Part shown: piece after piece, positions 25,029 to 37,800 of the stretch | Layout: each line of letters begins with the position of its first letter | Numbering within the stretch: the first letter of the stretch is position 1 | Assembly: GCF_014898055.3 (NCBI RefSeq) | Contig: NW_023601104.1 | Location: 41,852,210-41,916,209 of the forward strand | Length of the DNA stretch: 64,000 nt | From: Talpa occidentalis | Lineage: Eukaryota; Chordata; Mammalia; Eulipotyphla; Talpidae | Direction of reading: 5' to 3' | The notes under the pieces: generated by a model | The model's input: only the letters and a program-made list of their open reading frames with translations | Told to the model about the DNA's origin: nothing | Database searches by the model: none | Program-made: the position numbers and the translations under genes

Positions 25029-26540
25029 AATCCCCTCTTTGAAATCCTGAAGATGGTTCTGCTGTACTTGGCCATAGAGATATGGCAGTTAGCAAGACAG
25101 GTGCAATCCCTGAACTCAGCAAGCTCACAGATAATGGACGGAAAATAAATATTAAATAATTATTGATAGAATGAGTATTTTGGAAGGGAAGTACTAAGGA
25201 CGTAGATCAGAGAGACCCAACCGAGAATCAGAATAAATGCTGCCGTTCCACGGGTGACACAAGGAACTTGAATCTTTACACAGAGACCAGTCCCTTGAGC
25301 TGTGATTGCAGCCCGGCAAGTTCTAACACTGCTTTTCATCCTCCCTGGATCCAGCAGGGACAAATGGAAGGCTTCTTAGCCAAAGGGGGTGCTAAGAAGT
25401 TTCCAGCCGGATTCCATGCCCTGTAGACAGAGAAGGAGGGATGGAGTTATTCTGACAGCCTGAAGGTGTCCCAGCACTGGGCTTTGCCCATCCAGCCAGG
25501 GGAGAAACCAGAATCTTGGAGGAATGTACTGTCCCCCTGGCGACTTCCAAAACATGGGGGCCCTGACAATGTCCAGGCCTAGCCTGACATAGAGAAAATG
25601 CTTCCCCAAAGATTAAGGTTCCAACATCACAGTATCTTCCAGGTCTCTTCGCAACCCAACACCCTATGTTGGGGTGGAGATGGGAGAGCCTGCCAGCTGC
25701 TGTGCTCTGGGGTCTGCACTGTGTTGTTCTGGTTTGATGAGCTCAAGGAGTCCTTCTCCACCTTGGTCTACACCTCGATACTGGTGAATTACAGATTCAA
25801 CTCAACACCATGTCTCTTCTTGCTGCATCACAAAAGCTCTAAATTTATATATCAGATGGCATAGGCATACTTTCTTCACCTTTGCCGTTTAAATCACTGT
25901 TAACACGATCCAAAGCGTGTTTTCTGATCGGAAGTTTTTCACTCCCATACTAAAGAGGAAAGTGAGTTGATACATGGTCATTCCAAGCCACCCTGTCTGG
26001 CAGAGGTCCCTGATTTAGAATGATAGCAAGGTGTCAGTATCGTCTCTCCTCAAGTTCACTGCCTGTTCTAGGTTGTATTAGGCCTCAGCATGTCTAATAA
26101 CATTACACTCATACTATACCACCCACAGGGCTCCGTCTCTCCTTTGAACTCCAACTACACTTAGTCTATACCAGCAAACTCATTACTCAAGAAGTCATTA
26201 TGGGTCAGTTATGGCAACTGAAATAGGCCCCCAAAAGGAGGGAGCTCTGTTGCCACCTGAGACCCTATTCCAAGGCATGGAGACTCCTTCTCAACCTGGT
26301 TCTAGGAGATAACTAAGCCTTTATGCCTGCAGGCACCTATTACAGGTAATGAATTAATTTGTATCTCTTATGCTTTAAAATGGCATTAGCTTTGTACCAT
26401 CCTTGGGAGAACTGAGAAAAGAATCAAATCATGCTCTATAGACCTTAACTCTTTCCTAGAACCCCTGTTGAGAGATTAATCCCATAGCAGACACTGGTTC
26501 CAAAAATAATTTTGTCACTCTCTCAAATCTGTCTAGTTCA
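25029..26540. other. Intergenic sequence, nothing assignable
   Basis: No gene or recognised repeat. Confidence 0.5.
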
Positions 26541-26544
26541 AGGG

Positions 26545-27250
26545 GTTGAAGTTGTTGCGTCAGGCAACACCACACTGATAAAGAAATGGGAGTCGTGGAG
26601 CAGACTAGATAATGCAGGATTCAGCTGAAGAGCGAGATCCTGGCCTTTTTATTGATAGAACAACCATACAGCATCAGTTGTAAAGAGAAGAGGAAAAAGG
26701 AAAGGGGGAAGAATGTAACTAGAAAATGTCCTGTCATCTATAGTATCAGGGGTTGTGAGCCTGCCCTCCAGGCACTTCTCATCTGCTTGATGACTCGGTA
26801 CTGTGATTGAGATCAAGCCCTAGATCCCTAGCCATGGTTTCAATCTTATCAATATGGCTTTCCACTGATCAGGACTGTCATATGTCCGTCCTCAGCCCCC
26901 CGGGCTTTCCTGGTCATACCTCATGATGCATAGCCTTCCTCAAGTGATCAAGCTTTAAGCTCTTGGTTGATTTGAAAGGCACCCTGTAAGGTTTGGCTCC
27001 TGCGACTGATGGACCAGGCAGTGGTGACCTTGTATAGGAATGCAGAACTACAGGTAACAAAATGGTGGCTGAACAGGCTGCTTAGGATTAGCAGACCCAC
27101 AGAAGTAGATAGGTGGAATGATTACACGCGCAGAAATATGCACAAGTTGTGGGGTACTGTTTATGTTAAGGATATAGGGATGAGGCACACTGAGAGAAAA
27201 TGCAGAAGCCACAAGACTACCTGAAGACACCACATGTGAGACCTGCGGAT
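26545..27250 (-). mobile_element. Putative solo retroviral LTR
   Basis: Read on the minus strand, the segment has a poly(A) signal AATAAA (plus-strand TTTATT at 26648-26653), followed by an R/U5-like stretch (GGATCTCGCTCTTCAGC ... CACGACTCCC) and an end CCTGACGCAACA. On the + strand the edges read TGTTGCG... and ...TCTCACA, giving TG...CA ends. I found no convincing target duplication and no internal viral genes. Family unknown. Confidence 0.45.
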
Positions 27251-27518
27251 CTCACACCCTGCCACCCCCCTCCCATGTGGGAGACTGAGCAGATGCTTAG
27301 TGATTTAATGAGTCCCTCTGATCCATTCACTTACTGAAGCCATTCAGTTTTAACAGAAGTGGGACTGAAAAATTAACCTGCTTTTATCTAAGCATGAGCC
27401 CCTTTGCAGGGACTGTTTCTGGCACTATCTCCACATGAATCCCGACTCCCAGCCAGCCCCACTGAGCCCTGTGAGAAGGCAGGGAACAGAGGGGGCAGAG
27501 AATGGGGACTAAATCCCA

Positions 27519-27803
27519 GGGCCTCCCTGGGGGTGCAAGGGGTTAAGCACAGCGCTATGAAGCAATCTGCAGCCTCTGCAGCATGAGTTGCATCCCCTGC
27601 TGGCCAGGGAGCAACCCACATGGCGCAGCAGACCTCTCCTGTCTCACCCGCTGCTCCCCTCAGCCTGTATTTCAGTCTGCCGGTCCTGTTCCCCACTGTG
27701 TCTCTGGTGAGTCCTCTCACCCCCCTCATCTCTGGCCTGTACTCCAGCTCTTGTATGCATAAATAAAAAATTTTTTAAAAAAACAAAACAACAACAAAAA
27801 TAC
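27519..27803 (+). mobile_element. tRNA-derived SINE, subfamily A
   Basis: Head GGGCCTCCCTGGGGGTGCAAGG, with an (AAC)n-type extended tail after ATGCATAAATAAA. The perfect duplication GGGACTAAATCCCA is at 27505-27518 and about 27805-27818. Confidence 0.92.
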
Positions 27804-27818
27804 AGGGACTAAATCCCA

Positions 27819-29130
27819 AAGGGAGTGGGTGGGCAATGGAGAGAAGAGCCCTGTTATGTGCTTAGCGCCCACCCAGTTCCACCAAGTCAGAGGGCTCAGG
27901 CCCCCTGTGGACAGAGGCGAGGGAAGGGTGGGAGGGTGTCAGTATATAACACTTTGTAGAGCACTTTTTTGGCTATTGTTTTCCAGGTATGTCATTGACA
28001 TGTCCCATCTCCTCACGGGGCTATAAATTCCTGGGGTGTGAGGTCTAAGTTTATGCTGTAAATCTGGAAATCCACAGTGTGCAGCTCGGTGCTCCTCTGC
28101 AGATGCTTAGTCAGCGCACTATTGACTAATTAGAATCTGCTTTTGGGGGAATGGCGTGTCCTGGCAGCAATTAGCGTATGAGGCTTACATGACTATACGC
28201 ATACAATAGCTTGCATGATTTCCGCATTATGAGCTGTGGATCACCTCACATCCCACCTCACCTCACAGGAGCCATCACACCCCAACCTGAATGTTGGGAG
28301 AGAACCCCGAGCTAGGGGGCCTCTCATCACCTTCAGAACTGAGAGAGTTTCTCCTGGAGACAGAGCCCAAAGGATCCTTTTTCACTTAACTTTCCAGGAC
28401 AGCAAGAGAGACAGAAACCCAGGACCTTCCAAGCCTGTTCTGCTTCCTAGAGTCAAAGATGTCTCTCCCCTGCAGGCAGGGGAACACCCCTTTAATTGCT
28501 GAGTTCCAGAGACTCCCAACACCCGAGCTTGTCAGGATCAGCCTGGAGTGACCTTTGCTCAGGGTTTCCAGCTCAGTCTCAGGATCCTCTCCAGGGGGCT
28601 CCCCACCACACCCCATACTCCTCAGAGGTCTTGGGGCCCGTGATCAGGCTGAGTTCACGGGCTCCTAACCCCTGTTGTGCCCCTCAGACTGGAAAGGCAG
28701 GAAGCTGGAGAATAAACACACTGGGAAGTGCACTGCAAGGGACTCTCGCAAACTCGCCAGATTTAATTTAGTCTCAAAGTCAAACTTGGGTGAGGAACGT
28801 GCTCTTCCGGGGCTGAGGAGAGAAGGGGTCTGTGATCACACCAGGAAACAGCAGAGGGAGTGAGGACTCCAGAGAGGGGTTTGCTCAGTTTTGGTGATCC
28901 TTCAACCAGCCCTTGACAGAGGTCGCGCACCGTCTGTGTAACCAGAAAGCACACTCTTTCCTGGGACAATGCGAGAGCCCCTGTGCATTCTTCCTTCACA
29001 GCCATCTTTATCCTACTGGATGAGCTGAGATCGTCCCCCTTTTTTCTTAATCATTCCATCAGATTTTCAACATATTTTAATTCTTTTCTGAATATGGAGC
29101 TAATCTTACATCATGTACTGAGAAATAAGG
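27819..29130. other. Intergenic sequence, nothing assignable
   Basis: Open frames at 28236-28502 and 28496-28771 have no motif or splice context that I can support. Confidence 0.5.
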
Positions 29131-29233
29131 ATCTTCAGCTGATACCACAATGGCAGGGCTCCCCCCAATCTTCACTGGGGAGATGGGTGCCTTGCCCTTT
29201 CCTTCACCGCACCTTCCAGACTTCATCACCACC

Positions 29234-29369
29234 ATGCTTCGGGTACTGGGGCTCTCTGTCTTCCTCTCACAGCTCCTATTGATTCTGGGAGCCAAGCCTG
29301 CCCCTGGATCCCCACAGATCTGGCCAAGAGAGGCTCCAGTCTCTGTGAGGCCACGTGGCTCGTCAGCAA
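29234..29369 (+). CDS. Candidate first coding exon of an unidentified secreted protein (speculative)
   Basis: The ATG has a fair Kozak context (CACCACCATGC). It starts a peptide with a textbook signal sequence: a basic residue at 3, a hydrophobic core GLSVFLSQLLLILG, then a probable cleavage region AKPAPG. The rest is Pro/Ser/Arg-rich (PREAPVSVRPRGSSA). A GTATGT donor-like site follows at 29370, leaving phase 1. I do not recognise the protein. I could not find a partner exon downstream before DHRS4. It may be a decayed gene relic or chance. Confidence 0.25.
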
Positions 29370-29379
29370 GTATGTGATG

Positions 29380-30440
29380 TGTTATCTTTCCGTCCCTTTC
29401 CCGTCCCTTAGCTGCACTCTCTCCAAGGATAAACAGTAATTCTGAACACCTCTCTCCATCTAAGCCAAGTCGAGGGCCAGGCTCTGGGCTGACGACCTGC
29501 CGTGGGCAGGCGCTGTCTCTGCTGCAAGGCAAATTTGGTCTCCCTAAGTCTGCTGGTCTGCAAAAAAAAAGAACAATCAACCATCACGACCTTTATAACA
29601 CATCTATCAACTTGAACAGAGGGAGAACTGGACTTTGAAAGCTATTTGGCAGGCTTGACTGCCCAAAGAAGTTGAGAGAACAGCTTGGCCAATTGTGTCA
29701 AAGTTGATGGCATTCCCTAGACCCATGACTAATACATTTTTATTTAATATATTTTAAGGTGCTATAGTGAAATAGGCAATAAGACCTAGAATCTGATGTG
29801 CAGTTCTGATTCTGGGGCAAGCAGGAAACTTTCCAGCTCAGTGAACAATACAGAAAGAAAGAGATGGTTTAATGTCATATAGGATGGTGGTTTTCAAGCT
29901 TTTTAGCTGCACAGTAAGAAATACATGTTAAATAGCAATCCAACACACAAACACACACCTGCATAGCTGAAAAAAGTTTCTCAAAGCAATACCGCCTTAG
30001 AGGAAAATGCGTGTGAAAGTAATTTATTAAGAAATAGTTCCAAGAAGAGAGAGGAGGGGGAGCAGGACGAGGAGGGAGCAAGGAAGGGAGAACACCAAGC
30101 CAGGTTACAGAGAGGGAACGTCTGATTCACTCAACAGAGACCTTGGAGGGCCTGGTGGGTCACACCTCAGAATCATGCCAAAGAGAGGGCAAAGGTGCTG
30201 AGCATGTATATTCCAGCCGCCACCTGTCACCCAATAAGGGCTGTGAGGGAGGGAAGGAGCTCCTGCCCCTTCCAACAATCTGCTGGTTTGGGGGAAAGCG
30301 CTCATGCTGAAATTCAGCTGCTGTGCACACAAAGTAGAGGGGCCCAGGAGCATGGAGCAGGCACAGACCTGCTACAAACACCCTAACCATGAATGTGGGC
30401 TGTGAGGTCTAGTCCATTCTATAAGTTAGTTAGTTTTTCT
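29380..30440. other. Intergenic sequence, nothing assignable
   Basis: A purine-rich patch lies at about 30040-30095. No gene recognised. Confidence 0.5.
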
Positions 30441-30449
30441 TAGTTAGAT

Positions 30450-30620
30450 TACTTGCTGGCCATGAATTTGAATCTCAGTGCCACCACTTACAAACAATTT
30501 CTTAATTGCCTTGAAGTTTTTCCTCATTCCTACAATGGGAAGAATAATATCAACTTTGCTTCTTGTGGTGAAAATCAGAATTGATATAGACATTCCTATC
30601 AGTAGTAGATACTCAACTTG
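30450..30620 (+). mobile_element. MIR element
   Basis: TGAATCTCAGTGCCACCACTTAC, TTTTTCCTCATTCCTACAATGGG and AAGAATAATATCAAC follow the MIR core in order, with GTAGATACTCAA near the end. Confidence 0.7.
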
Positions 30621-31393
30621 TAGCTTTTTTGATTGACAAATGTGCCCTCAGAATGCCTAGAGTGATCTAAAGATTTCTGTATGCTCTTGACTGTGTTCAA
30701 AACATGTGCACATAAAAACACAAGTGCTGATAAAAAGGGTGTTGACACAAACATTCCCTGCCTCGCCTGTACTCCTTACTCCCTTTGGCTGATGACGCTC
30801 ATGGTTCCAGCTTCATCCTAAAGGCCCCTTTTCATAAAGCTTTCCCAGGCCCCAGCTAAAAGGACTCCCTCCCACCTCAGAATTGCCATGCTGTTCTATT
30901 TGAAATTATTTTATGACACTTTCCCACTTTCCTTTACTCTCTTTTTAAAATATCTACTAAAATCCTGACTTGGGAACAGACTAATCAATGGAATAAAATA
31001 CATTGGCTCAAATGCCTATGGGAATGATAAAGAAATCAAGGCATGGAAAATAAGTCAGACTTCCCATATAAGGTCAAGTAGCAGATGGCCCAAAGATTTA
31101 CACACACACAAAATAATTGCATGAAAACATGAGTGAATTTTTGATACTTTTGGAGTAAGAAAGGCCTTTGGAATTATGACATAAAACTCAGAAGCCCTAA
31201 AAGAGAAATAAATTTGATTCCACATAAATTTTAAAATCCATATGCCATTAAAAGAAAATATAAACTCAAAAGTCAAACTGAGAAAAATATTTGCAACTCA
31301 GGACAGTCAAATGGTTCATTTCCTTTTGACAAAAATTTTATGAGAATAAATTTAAAAAAGATAAACAAGTGGACAAAGGTAAAAATGCAATTT

Positions 31394-31667
31394 TTTCAGA
31401 TTTATTTATTTATTTATTTATACAGGCACTGGGTACAGTCAGAAGCGCGGGAGGGTGAGAGAATTCACCAGAGCCAGAGCGGGGAGCAGAGCAGGCAGAA
31501 GGACTGAAGTACACTCTGAGGGGAGCAGCGGGCGGCAGGAGAGGTCTGCGCGCCATGTGGGACCCTCCTCCGGTGGCCTGGGAGCAGGCGGGGATCGAAC
31601 CGGCGCTGCAGAGGCTGTGGGCAGCTTCGCAACCCAGCGCTCAACTGCTGTGCCACTGGGGAGGCCC
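31394..31667 (-). mobile_element. tRNA-derived SINE, subfamily B, inside old L1
   Basis: Same family as the copies at 18264 and 20683. The duplication TAAAAATGCAATTT is at 31380-31393 and 31668-31681. Confidence 0.92.
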
Positions 31668-31768
31668 TAAAAATGCAATTTATGAAACAAGAAATACAAA
31701 TGCTTATAAACATGTGAAAAATAGTCAATCATGCTAATAAAGAAATGTAAATTAAAATTTTTTTTTCA

Positions 31769-32034
31769 GGGCCTCCCTGGGGGTGCAAGGGGTTAAGCAC
31801 TGCACTACAAAGCAATCTGCAGCCTCCACAGCATGAGTTCGATCCCCAGCCGGCCAGGGAGAAACCCACATGGTGAGGCAGACCTCTCCTGTCTCGCCTG
31901 CTGCTCCCCTCAGCAGTGGATTTTGGTCAGTCTGCCTGTTCTGTTCCCCTCTCTGTCTCTGGTGAACCCTCTCACTCCCCTGCATCTCTGGCCTGTACCC
32001 CAGCTCTTGTATGTGTAAATAAATAAATCTTAAA
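31769..32034 (+). mobile_element. tRNA-derived SINE, subfamily A, inside old L1
   Basis: Head GGGCCTCCCTGGGGGTGCAAGG, B box GTTCGATCCCC, tail TTGTATGTGTAAATAAATAAAT. The duplicated target is a T-rich AAAATTTTTTTTCA. Confidence 0.9.
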
Positions 32035-32450
32035 AAAAATTTTTTTTCACTGAGATTGGCAAAAATTTAAATGTTTAGTGGATCTGAGTGTTGTGAGGGC
32101 ATGAATGTCACCCAGCATGACCCTTCAGGAAGGTTCCTGCAATGGGAGAGGGGTGAAGCTTCTCTGGAGGGCAAGTGGCAATTTATGTCAAATTGTCAAA
32201 GACATCCCTTTGCCCATCACTTCAACTATTTACTGGACTTGGTCAAGTTCTCCTAGCTCTGTGTACAAGGGTGTCATTGCAACATCATATGTATTAGAAA
32301 AAAGCTATAAACCATAAGAGAGGATCCCAGTGGGGAGCTGATAATGATAGTTCATCCAGACAATAAAGGAAGGAATAAGAATGAAATAGATCTGAATGAC
32401 CTGCAAGTAAAGATCTCCAAGATGTGCCAGCATGTGAAGGTGCATGCATG

Positions 32451-33540
32451 CATGCCTCACAAGTAAGAACAAGCCCTACTTCATTCAGTTCTAAGGGAGT
32501 GGGCAGGGCATATGGAACCAGGAGAAACCCACCCATCCTTTTCACTCCTGAGGATTTGCTGGAGGCAAAAGATGATAAATTCTTCAACTTCTCCTATGTC
32601 CTATGCAGTGATTCAAAAGCTACAGTTCTGTTCAAGAATTGGATAGCCGAACAAAGAGAGAGCCCTTCGAAGCAGGCTGCTTGTGCTGTGGTGAGACCTG
32701 TAGGCTTTTTCATTTCATACCACAGGCCTCTGAATATTCTAAAAGCAGGAGAGGGGACGGAAAACACTTTGCAAAAAAATGTCAAGTGCTATCTCCCAAG
32801 AAGCAGGCTGGTACCTCTAGAGAAATGGTTCTCTTTCCTAAAGTGGATTTTGACTGCATTGTCCCTAAGAATTGCTATGGTTCTTGGAAGGTGTGTGAAT
32901 GTGTGTGTGTGCGTGTGTGTTCAGTTGGGGGGCGGGGCAATTCTTTACCTCGTACAAGCAGAGAGACCTCCAGAACATGTGGAGCTCCAGGACAGACTTA
33001 GCTGCCACCACACTGGCCTGAGACAGCCAAAGCCCACCTGCAATTTCAACCAAAGTTTCCGCTCACTTTTGACTCACACTGGCAGAAACTGCAGAGCTAG
33101 TATTCTTGCTTCCGAGCACCTTGATGCTCTAGTTCAGAGAGTAGATAGCTCCCCTAGGAGAACATCCCCACTGTCAGGAGTAGAGCCAGGCAGGAGAAGA
33201 TTCCAAAGAAAAAAACCACTCAGTGAGTCCTGAAGCATAGCAGGCACCAAGTGGAAGTCAGGAGCCCAAAGGGTTTAGGCAAAGTAACTAAAAGGGAGGA
33301 AGCTGAAGCAGGATTACAAGGAAAAGGTAAGAAGTGGGATTGAGGAGGAGGAGCTGTTAGAACCAGGGATGCAGATCTGACAAACACCAGCCCAACTGGA
33401 CGCTCCAAACAAAGAGGGACCCGAGTTAGACAGCAGGTAAATTCACTTTAGAACACCAAGTCCATGAGCACTGGTTACATCTTTTTGATGGTGATTTGGC
33501 CATAGCCATCCATGTAAACAATCTGATGCAGGGCACAAAT
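32451..33540. other. Intergenic sequence with a 269-codon open frame judged spurious
   Basis: The frame 32424-33233 is the longest open frame outside the gene regions. It overlaps L1 sequence at its start and a (GT)n tract at about 32887-32920, and has no recognised domain. Confidence 0.5.
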
Positions 33541-33559
33541 GTATTTGCATCAAACACAA

Positions 33560-33860
33560 AATATTTATCCACCCAAGGTCATTCATTGCAGCATAGTTTG
33601 AAAGAGCAAAACACTGGAGGCAGCTTAAATGTTCATGTGTAGGAGATTGACTAAATAAATTATGGAATAGCCACACAATGGAATACTGTAGTTATTTTTA
33701 AAAGGGAGAGAGAATAAAACAGATCTTTTGTATACCTCTCAGAACAGACTCAAAGAATGTATTTTAAAAAATGAAAAAAGGGGGAGAGGAGAAGGAAAAG
33801 AAGCACAGTTTGAAGGACAGTGTAGAGTGTTGCTCCATTCATGATAAACACTTTGAAGGG
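33560..33860 (+). mobile_element. Old L1ME-type 3' fragment
   Basis: Phrases CATTCATTGCAGCATAGTTTG, GACTAAATAAATTATGGAATA, CACAATGGAATACTG and AGTGTTGCTCCATTC follow the L1ME 3' end in order. Confidence 0.7.
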
Positions 33861-36800
33861 AGATTTGCAAATTTTTAAGAAAATTTAAGGAAAATTCTAG
33901 AAGGACACACAAGACCAAGAGCTATATGGGGAGCAGGTAAAAGAAGCATAGGGAAGAGTAGTTTTACTTTTCACTTTATAACCTTCTGTCTCTTTAAATT
34001 CATGAATGTGTGTTACTTTTATAATTCAAAGAAAAGATATTTTAATGATTAAAACAAAAACACATCTGTGCTAAAAGTAAAATTACAATTCAGAGAAGTT
34101 ACTTCTATGAAGACTGCCATTCCCCATCAGGTCAGAAAAATGAAGTGTAGCTAGTCAAAACACACAGCAGTCAGCTGGTCATGGCTTACTCCAATTTCAC
34201 ATATGGAAATAAAAATGCCTATCTCACCAGATTAGAAATATTCAATAAGATTTATAGAAAGCACCCATACTTGTGGGCATTGAGTAGGAAAGTGTTCAAT
34301 AGAAGTCCATCACCAGCCCTCCCCACTGCCCAATCCTGACTGTCTCTGAAGCACGAGACAGTGGGCAGCCCGGGGCAGCCATGACAGATGCAGATGCAGG
34401 AGCTCATCCAGCCCAGGTGAACTTCCGGCTGGACCACAGTCAGTCCTTGAAGACGAGGGGAGACAGTCCTCAACCACAGAGTCATTTCCTCAAGATCTGC
34501 AACTTCATGCAAGAACAATCCTAGACCATGGGTTCCCCAGTAAAATTTCCATTTCAGAGACTTGAAATTTCCCCCAAATGTATTTCCCCCAAAGAGTCTC
34601 TTCCCCCATCTTGAATAAACCAGCTTGATGAAGAGCTAGAGACTCCCACACTTTTTGCCTTCCCTTTCCTGTTCTCTGTCCACAGATTACCCTCCCTAAT
34701 GCCCTTTGTGTTCTCTCAAAAGAAATGAACAACCTGGCTCTGAGGTCCAGACAGGGGTTACCGGAAGGGAAAGCTGGAGGAAGATGGGTAAATTGGGTAA
34801 AAGGGATCAACTGTATAGAGAAGGATAGAATCGGACTTTTAGTGATGAATTTAATTAATGATGCATATCTGAAACCTATTAATATTATAATTTTGTGGCA
34901 ATTAAAATATTTTAATTTAAAATATGCAAAAAAATCAATTTTGAATAACTCCCCTTTAAAAAAAAAAAACAAAGAAATGATGCCTGAGGTCAAATATGAA
35001 CCCTGCCCAAACAGGAGGGGCAGGTCGTGCTCACCCAGCTCCAAGGCCACCCGCACCCTTCCCCCAAGCTGGGTTCCTGGAGGTGGCTACAGTCTCTGAG
35101 CAGGAGGTAAAGAGAGATCAGATATCCCCTGCGGGGCTGTCCTTTGGAGCCAGAAGCCCCGAGAGTCCCTGCTGCAGCCCCACACACCCTCCACCAGGCC
35201 CCACGGGCAGGTGGAGCCGAGCTGGGAAGGGCTCCCACAGTGCATTAGCTCAGAACAGGGAGGAGGAAGAGGAACATCACACTACCCAGCGCCTCTTGTC
35301 AATAATTCATGAGGTTCAGACTGATGGGCACCAGTCGGAGAGTCAGTTTTCCTGGACACGGGGGAAATAAGACTTAAGCTCTCTTGTCTCATCAGGATGT
35401 GCTGAGCACCAAAGCTGAGAACTGCCACTGTAACTTCTCGGTTGAGGAACACAGTGAGTTGGGCAGGGGCCTGTGGGAGCACTTGCTACCCAGACGCCCC
35501 CTTTTGAACAGTAAAATCCTTTGTGTAGCCACCTGGCTGACCTGCACATAGACTCAATGAATCTTTAACAAGTTTGAATTCTATTAAACACCAACCCCAA
35601 ACTGAATATCACAGACGAGAATTCTCTCTCCTCTATCTGGGTCTGATACTGGGGTGTCAACTTGACGGTTTCACCAACTACCAACACTTCTCAACTTGTT
35701 ACAGGGCAGGGCGAGGGGCAGCCCAGACCCCACAAACCTGCCTGCTCTAAATAGGTTCTGCCATCTGCCGCATCAACACAAAGCATATGAGACTTTCATG
35801 GGAAGGAACTTTAATACAATTAGGAAACAATACAGGAAAGGCAAAGAGTCTAGTTTCTAAATGAAGCACCCAAAGTTACCCATCCCCTCGTGGGTAAAAG
35901 TCCACCCAAGCAGGATTGGCCCAGAGCAAGGCCCCAAATCCTGCCACAAGTACAAAGCATCTTCCAGTGGGGACCCACAGAAAAGGATCAGAAACCACCA
36001 CACAAGTCTGGAAGGAAAAGAGCAAAATCAAAATCAAGACAAAACCGCCACTGTCACCTCCCCACGGGTCTCTCACCCACATCTGTGTCACCCAGTCCAC
36101 GACCAAAAGGCAAGCGCAGTTTCTTCACGTGTCTCTTGGCCCCATGTGCCTCCTCCAGGTCTCCTGGCTCTCCATCCTGCTTCCTTCTTTCCTCAGTCTC
36201 TTCTGCAGCTTCTTCTCTCCCTGCTCAGCTCCACCCTCCCTTGGGTGGGGCAGGGAACCTGGAACCTTCCCCTTTCCTGGGACCACCCTGTTACAAACTG
36301 ACCTACCTGCTTTCATCATCGTTTCTTACTGCAAAGAGCAACACCAAAACAAGGATGCAAAATCACATCCAGAATAAAGGTCCGACTGCTAGGTTAAATG
36401 AGCTTCTCTTCATGAAACTCACTGTATTATCTTCATTTTGCTCACTTTGGGTGGCACCTAGTGAAACTTTGCCATGGCCAGCTCTACTTCTCAGCCTGGC
36501 ATTTGGAGGCCACTGGTTTAAACCAATTCAGACACTGGCAGTTGGGTCTGCAGGGCCTTTCTAGAGTGTGCCATACGGTCTCTAGATTTATTAATTCTCA
36601 CAGAAACCCAAGAGGGAGATCATTTCAGCCCACTTGGCAGAAGTAGAGTCTGAAGTCTCAGATACGGAATTTATAGCTAGTGAGGAATTTATTCATCATC
36701 TACTCCAGTATCCTCAATTTACAGACGAAGAGACTGGCCTGTGCTGGCAATAATAATTACTATATGGGGGCAATAATTACCATGTGTTTAGTAGTTTACC

Positions 36801-37320
36801 ATTTATAAAGTGTTTTTATGTTCAGCAAACATTTACTGGACTGGGGTAGAGGTAAAGACCTGGGACTTAGTGATTACCCTCAATTGGGCAAGCTTCAGTT
36901 CTCTGTATTTCCAACACTGGTTAGGGGACCTCTAGCCCCTTGCTATCATTTAGGCCTGTAAAATGGGGAAGTCCTCTTGGGAAGAGGCTGTAAGATCAGG
37001 ATCTTTCTCCCTACTGGATAGTTACCACCGTGATCGGTTTCCCCTCCAGGCTTGTGATGCTAGAGGTGGGGAGCCAGAGAGAAGAGCAGTGCAGGCCTAG
37101 ACCAGCTGCTCCCACACATCTCTGTCCCAACTCCTCTGCCCTCACCCGTGCCCCTCACTTGAGGAACTCTATGGGGACCACTTCCATAGCCAACCTCAAA
37201 ACATTTGTCCTTATGAGGACTGAGGAAAATGTCCCTCTTGAGGTTCTGGAAGGCAAAGCAACCAACCCTAAGTGCCTCTCCCAAGGAAACCAACCCAACC
37301 CTCTCCCAAGGAAAGGCGTG
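33861..37320. other. Upstream flank of DHRS4, nothing assignable
   Basis: Open frames at 34505-35370 and 35861-36564 lack protein resemblance. A MIR/L2-like phrase (CTCAATTTACAGACGAAGAGACTG) lies at about 36713-36736. Distal regulatory elements cannot be judged from sequence alone. Confidence 0.5.
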
Positions 37321-37329
37321 AGTAAGCAG

Positions 37330-37800
37330 ACGAGCAAGGTGGGGCGCGCAGGCAGGGGAGCGCGCGGGTCGCTGCAGGGGAGCGGCGGGGCGGGAAACCC
37401 GGAGAGCCTGCCCTTTGCTCCCCCACCTGGGCAGGGGACGGCGGGGCGCGGCGGCCACGCGCCGGCAGGGGGCGCCCGCGGTCACGGTCGGCTCCCCCAG
37501 CGAAGAGCCAGCCCAGGCCGGAGTCCAGCCCCGGGGCGGCCGGGGGCGGACGGGGCGGGGAGGCGACCGCCCCTTCCCCTGCCCCCAGCTGTAGTCCACG
37601 GTCACCTCCCGAGGGCGGCGCGGAGCCGTGCGCGACCGCCGGCGCCATGCAGAAGGCGGGGCTGCTGCGGGGCGTCTTCACCCGCGTGTGGAAGTCTGTG
37701 CGGATGGCCAGCTCCGGGGGGGCGCGCCGGGACCGGCTTGCGAATAAGGTGGCCCTCGTAACGGCTTCCACCGATGGGTGAGTGCCTGGCTCAGCGTCTC
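37330..37800 (+). promoter_or_regulatory. DHRS4: CpG island promoter of DHRS4
   Basis: A dense GC- and CpG-rich block (GCGCGC, GGGGCGGGG and GGCGGCG motifs, including several GGGCGG Sp1-type boxes) covers about 320 bp before the ATG and all of exon 1. No TATA box is evident. In humans an antisense lncRNA (DHRS4-AS1) starts head-to-head from this promoter; nothing in this sequence alone proves or excludes it here. Confidence 0.85.
37647..37777 (+). CDS. DHRS4: DHRS4 coding exon 1
   Basis: Encodes residues 1-44, including an arginine-rich N-terminal leader and the first part of the Rossmann cofactor motif ([10 protein letters not shown]). The donor is GTGAGT at 37778, and the glycine codon GGG is split 2+1 with exon 2. 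Confidence 0.95.

Larger units (their letters stand above)
30961..32450 (+). mobile_element. Old L1 (L1M/L1ME-type) fragment split by two SINEs
   Basis: Starts with AACAGACTAATCAATGGAATA and continues through GACAAAAATTTTATGAG, AATACAAATGCTTATAAAC, ACTGAGATTGGCAAAAATT, GGCAAGTGGCAATTTATG and GATCTCCAAGATGTGCC. All are L1 ORF2-end phrases in the right order. The two SINEs at 31394-31667 and 31769-32034 interrupt it. Many stops; dead. Confidence 0.7.

Noticed and set aside
32424..33233. 269-codon open frame upstream of DHRS4
   Set aside because: Begins inside L1-like sequence, passes through a (GT)n tract that yields VCVCVCV, and has no recognised domain, Kozak start or poly(A) context.
37030..37771. 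243-codon + strand frame and overlapping minus-strand frames in the DHRS4 CpG island
   Set aside because: All cover DHRS4 exon 1 in other frames and are explained by high GC content.
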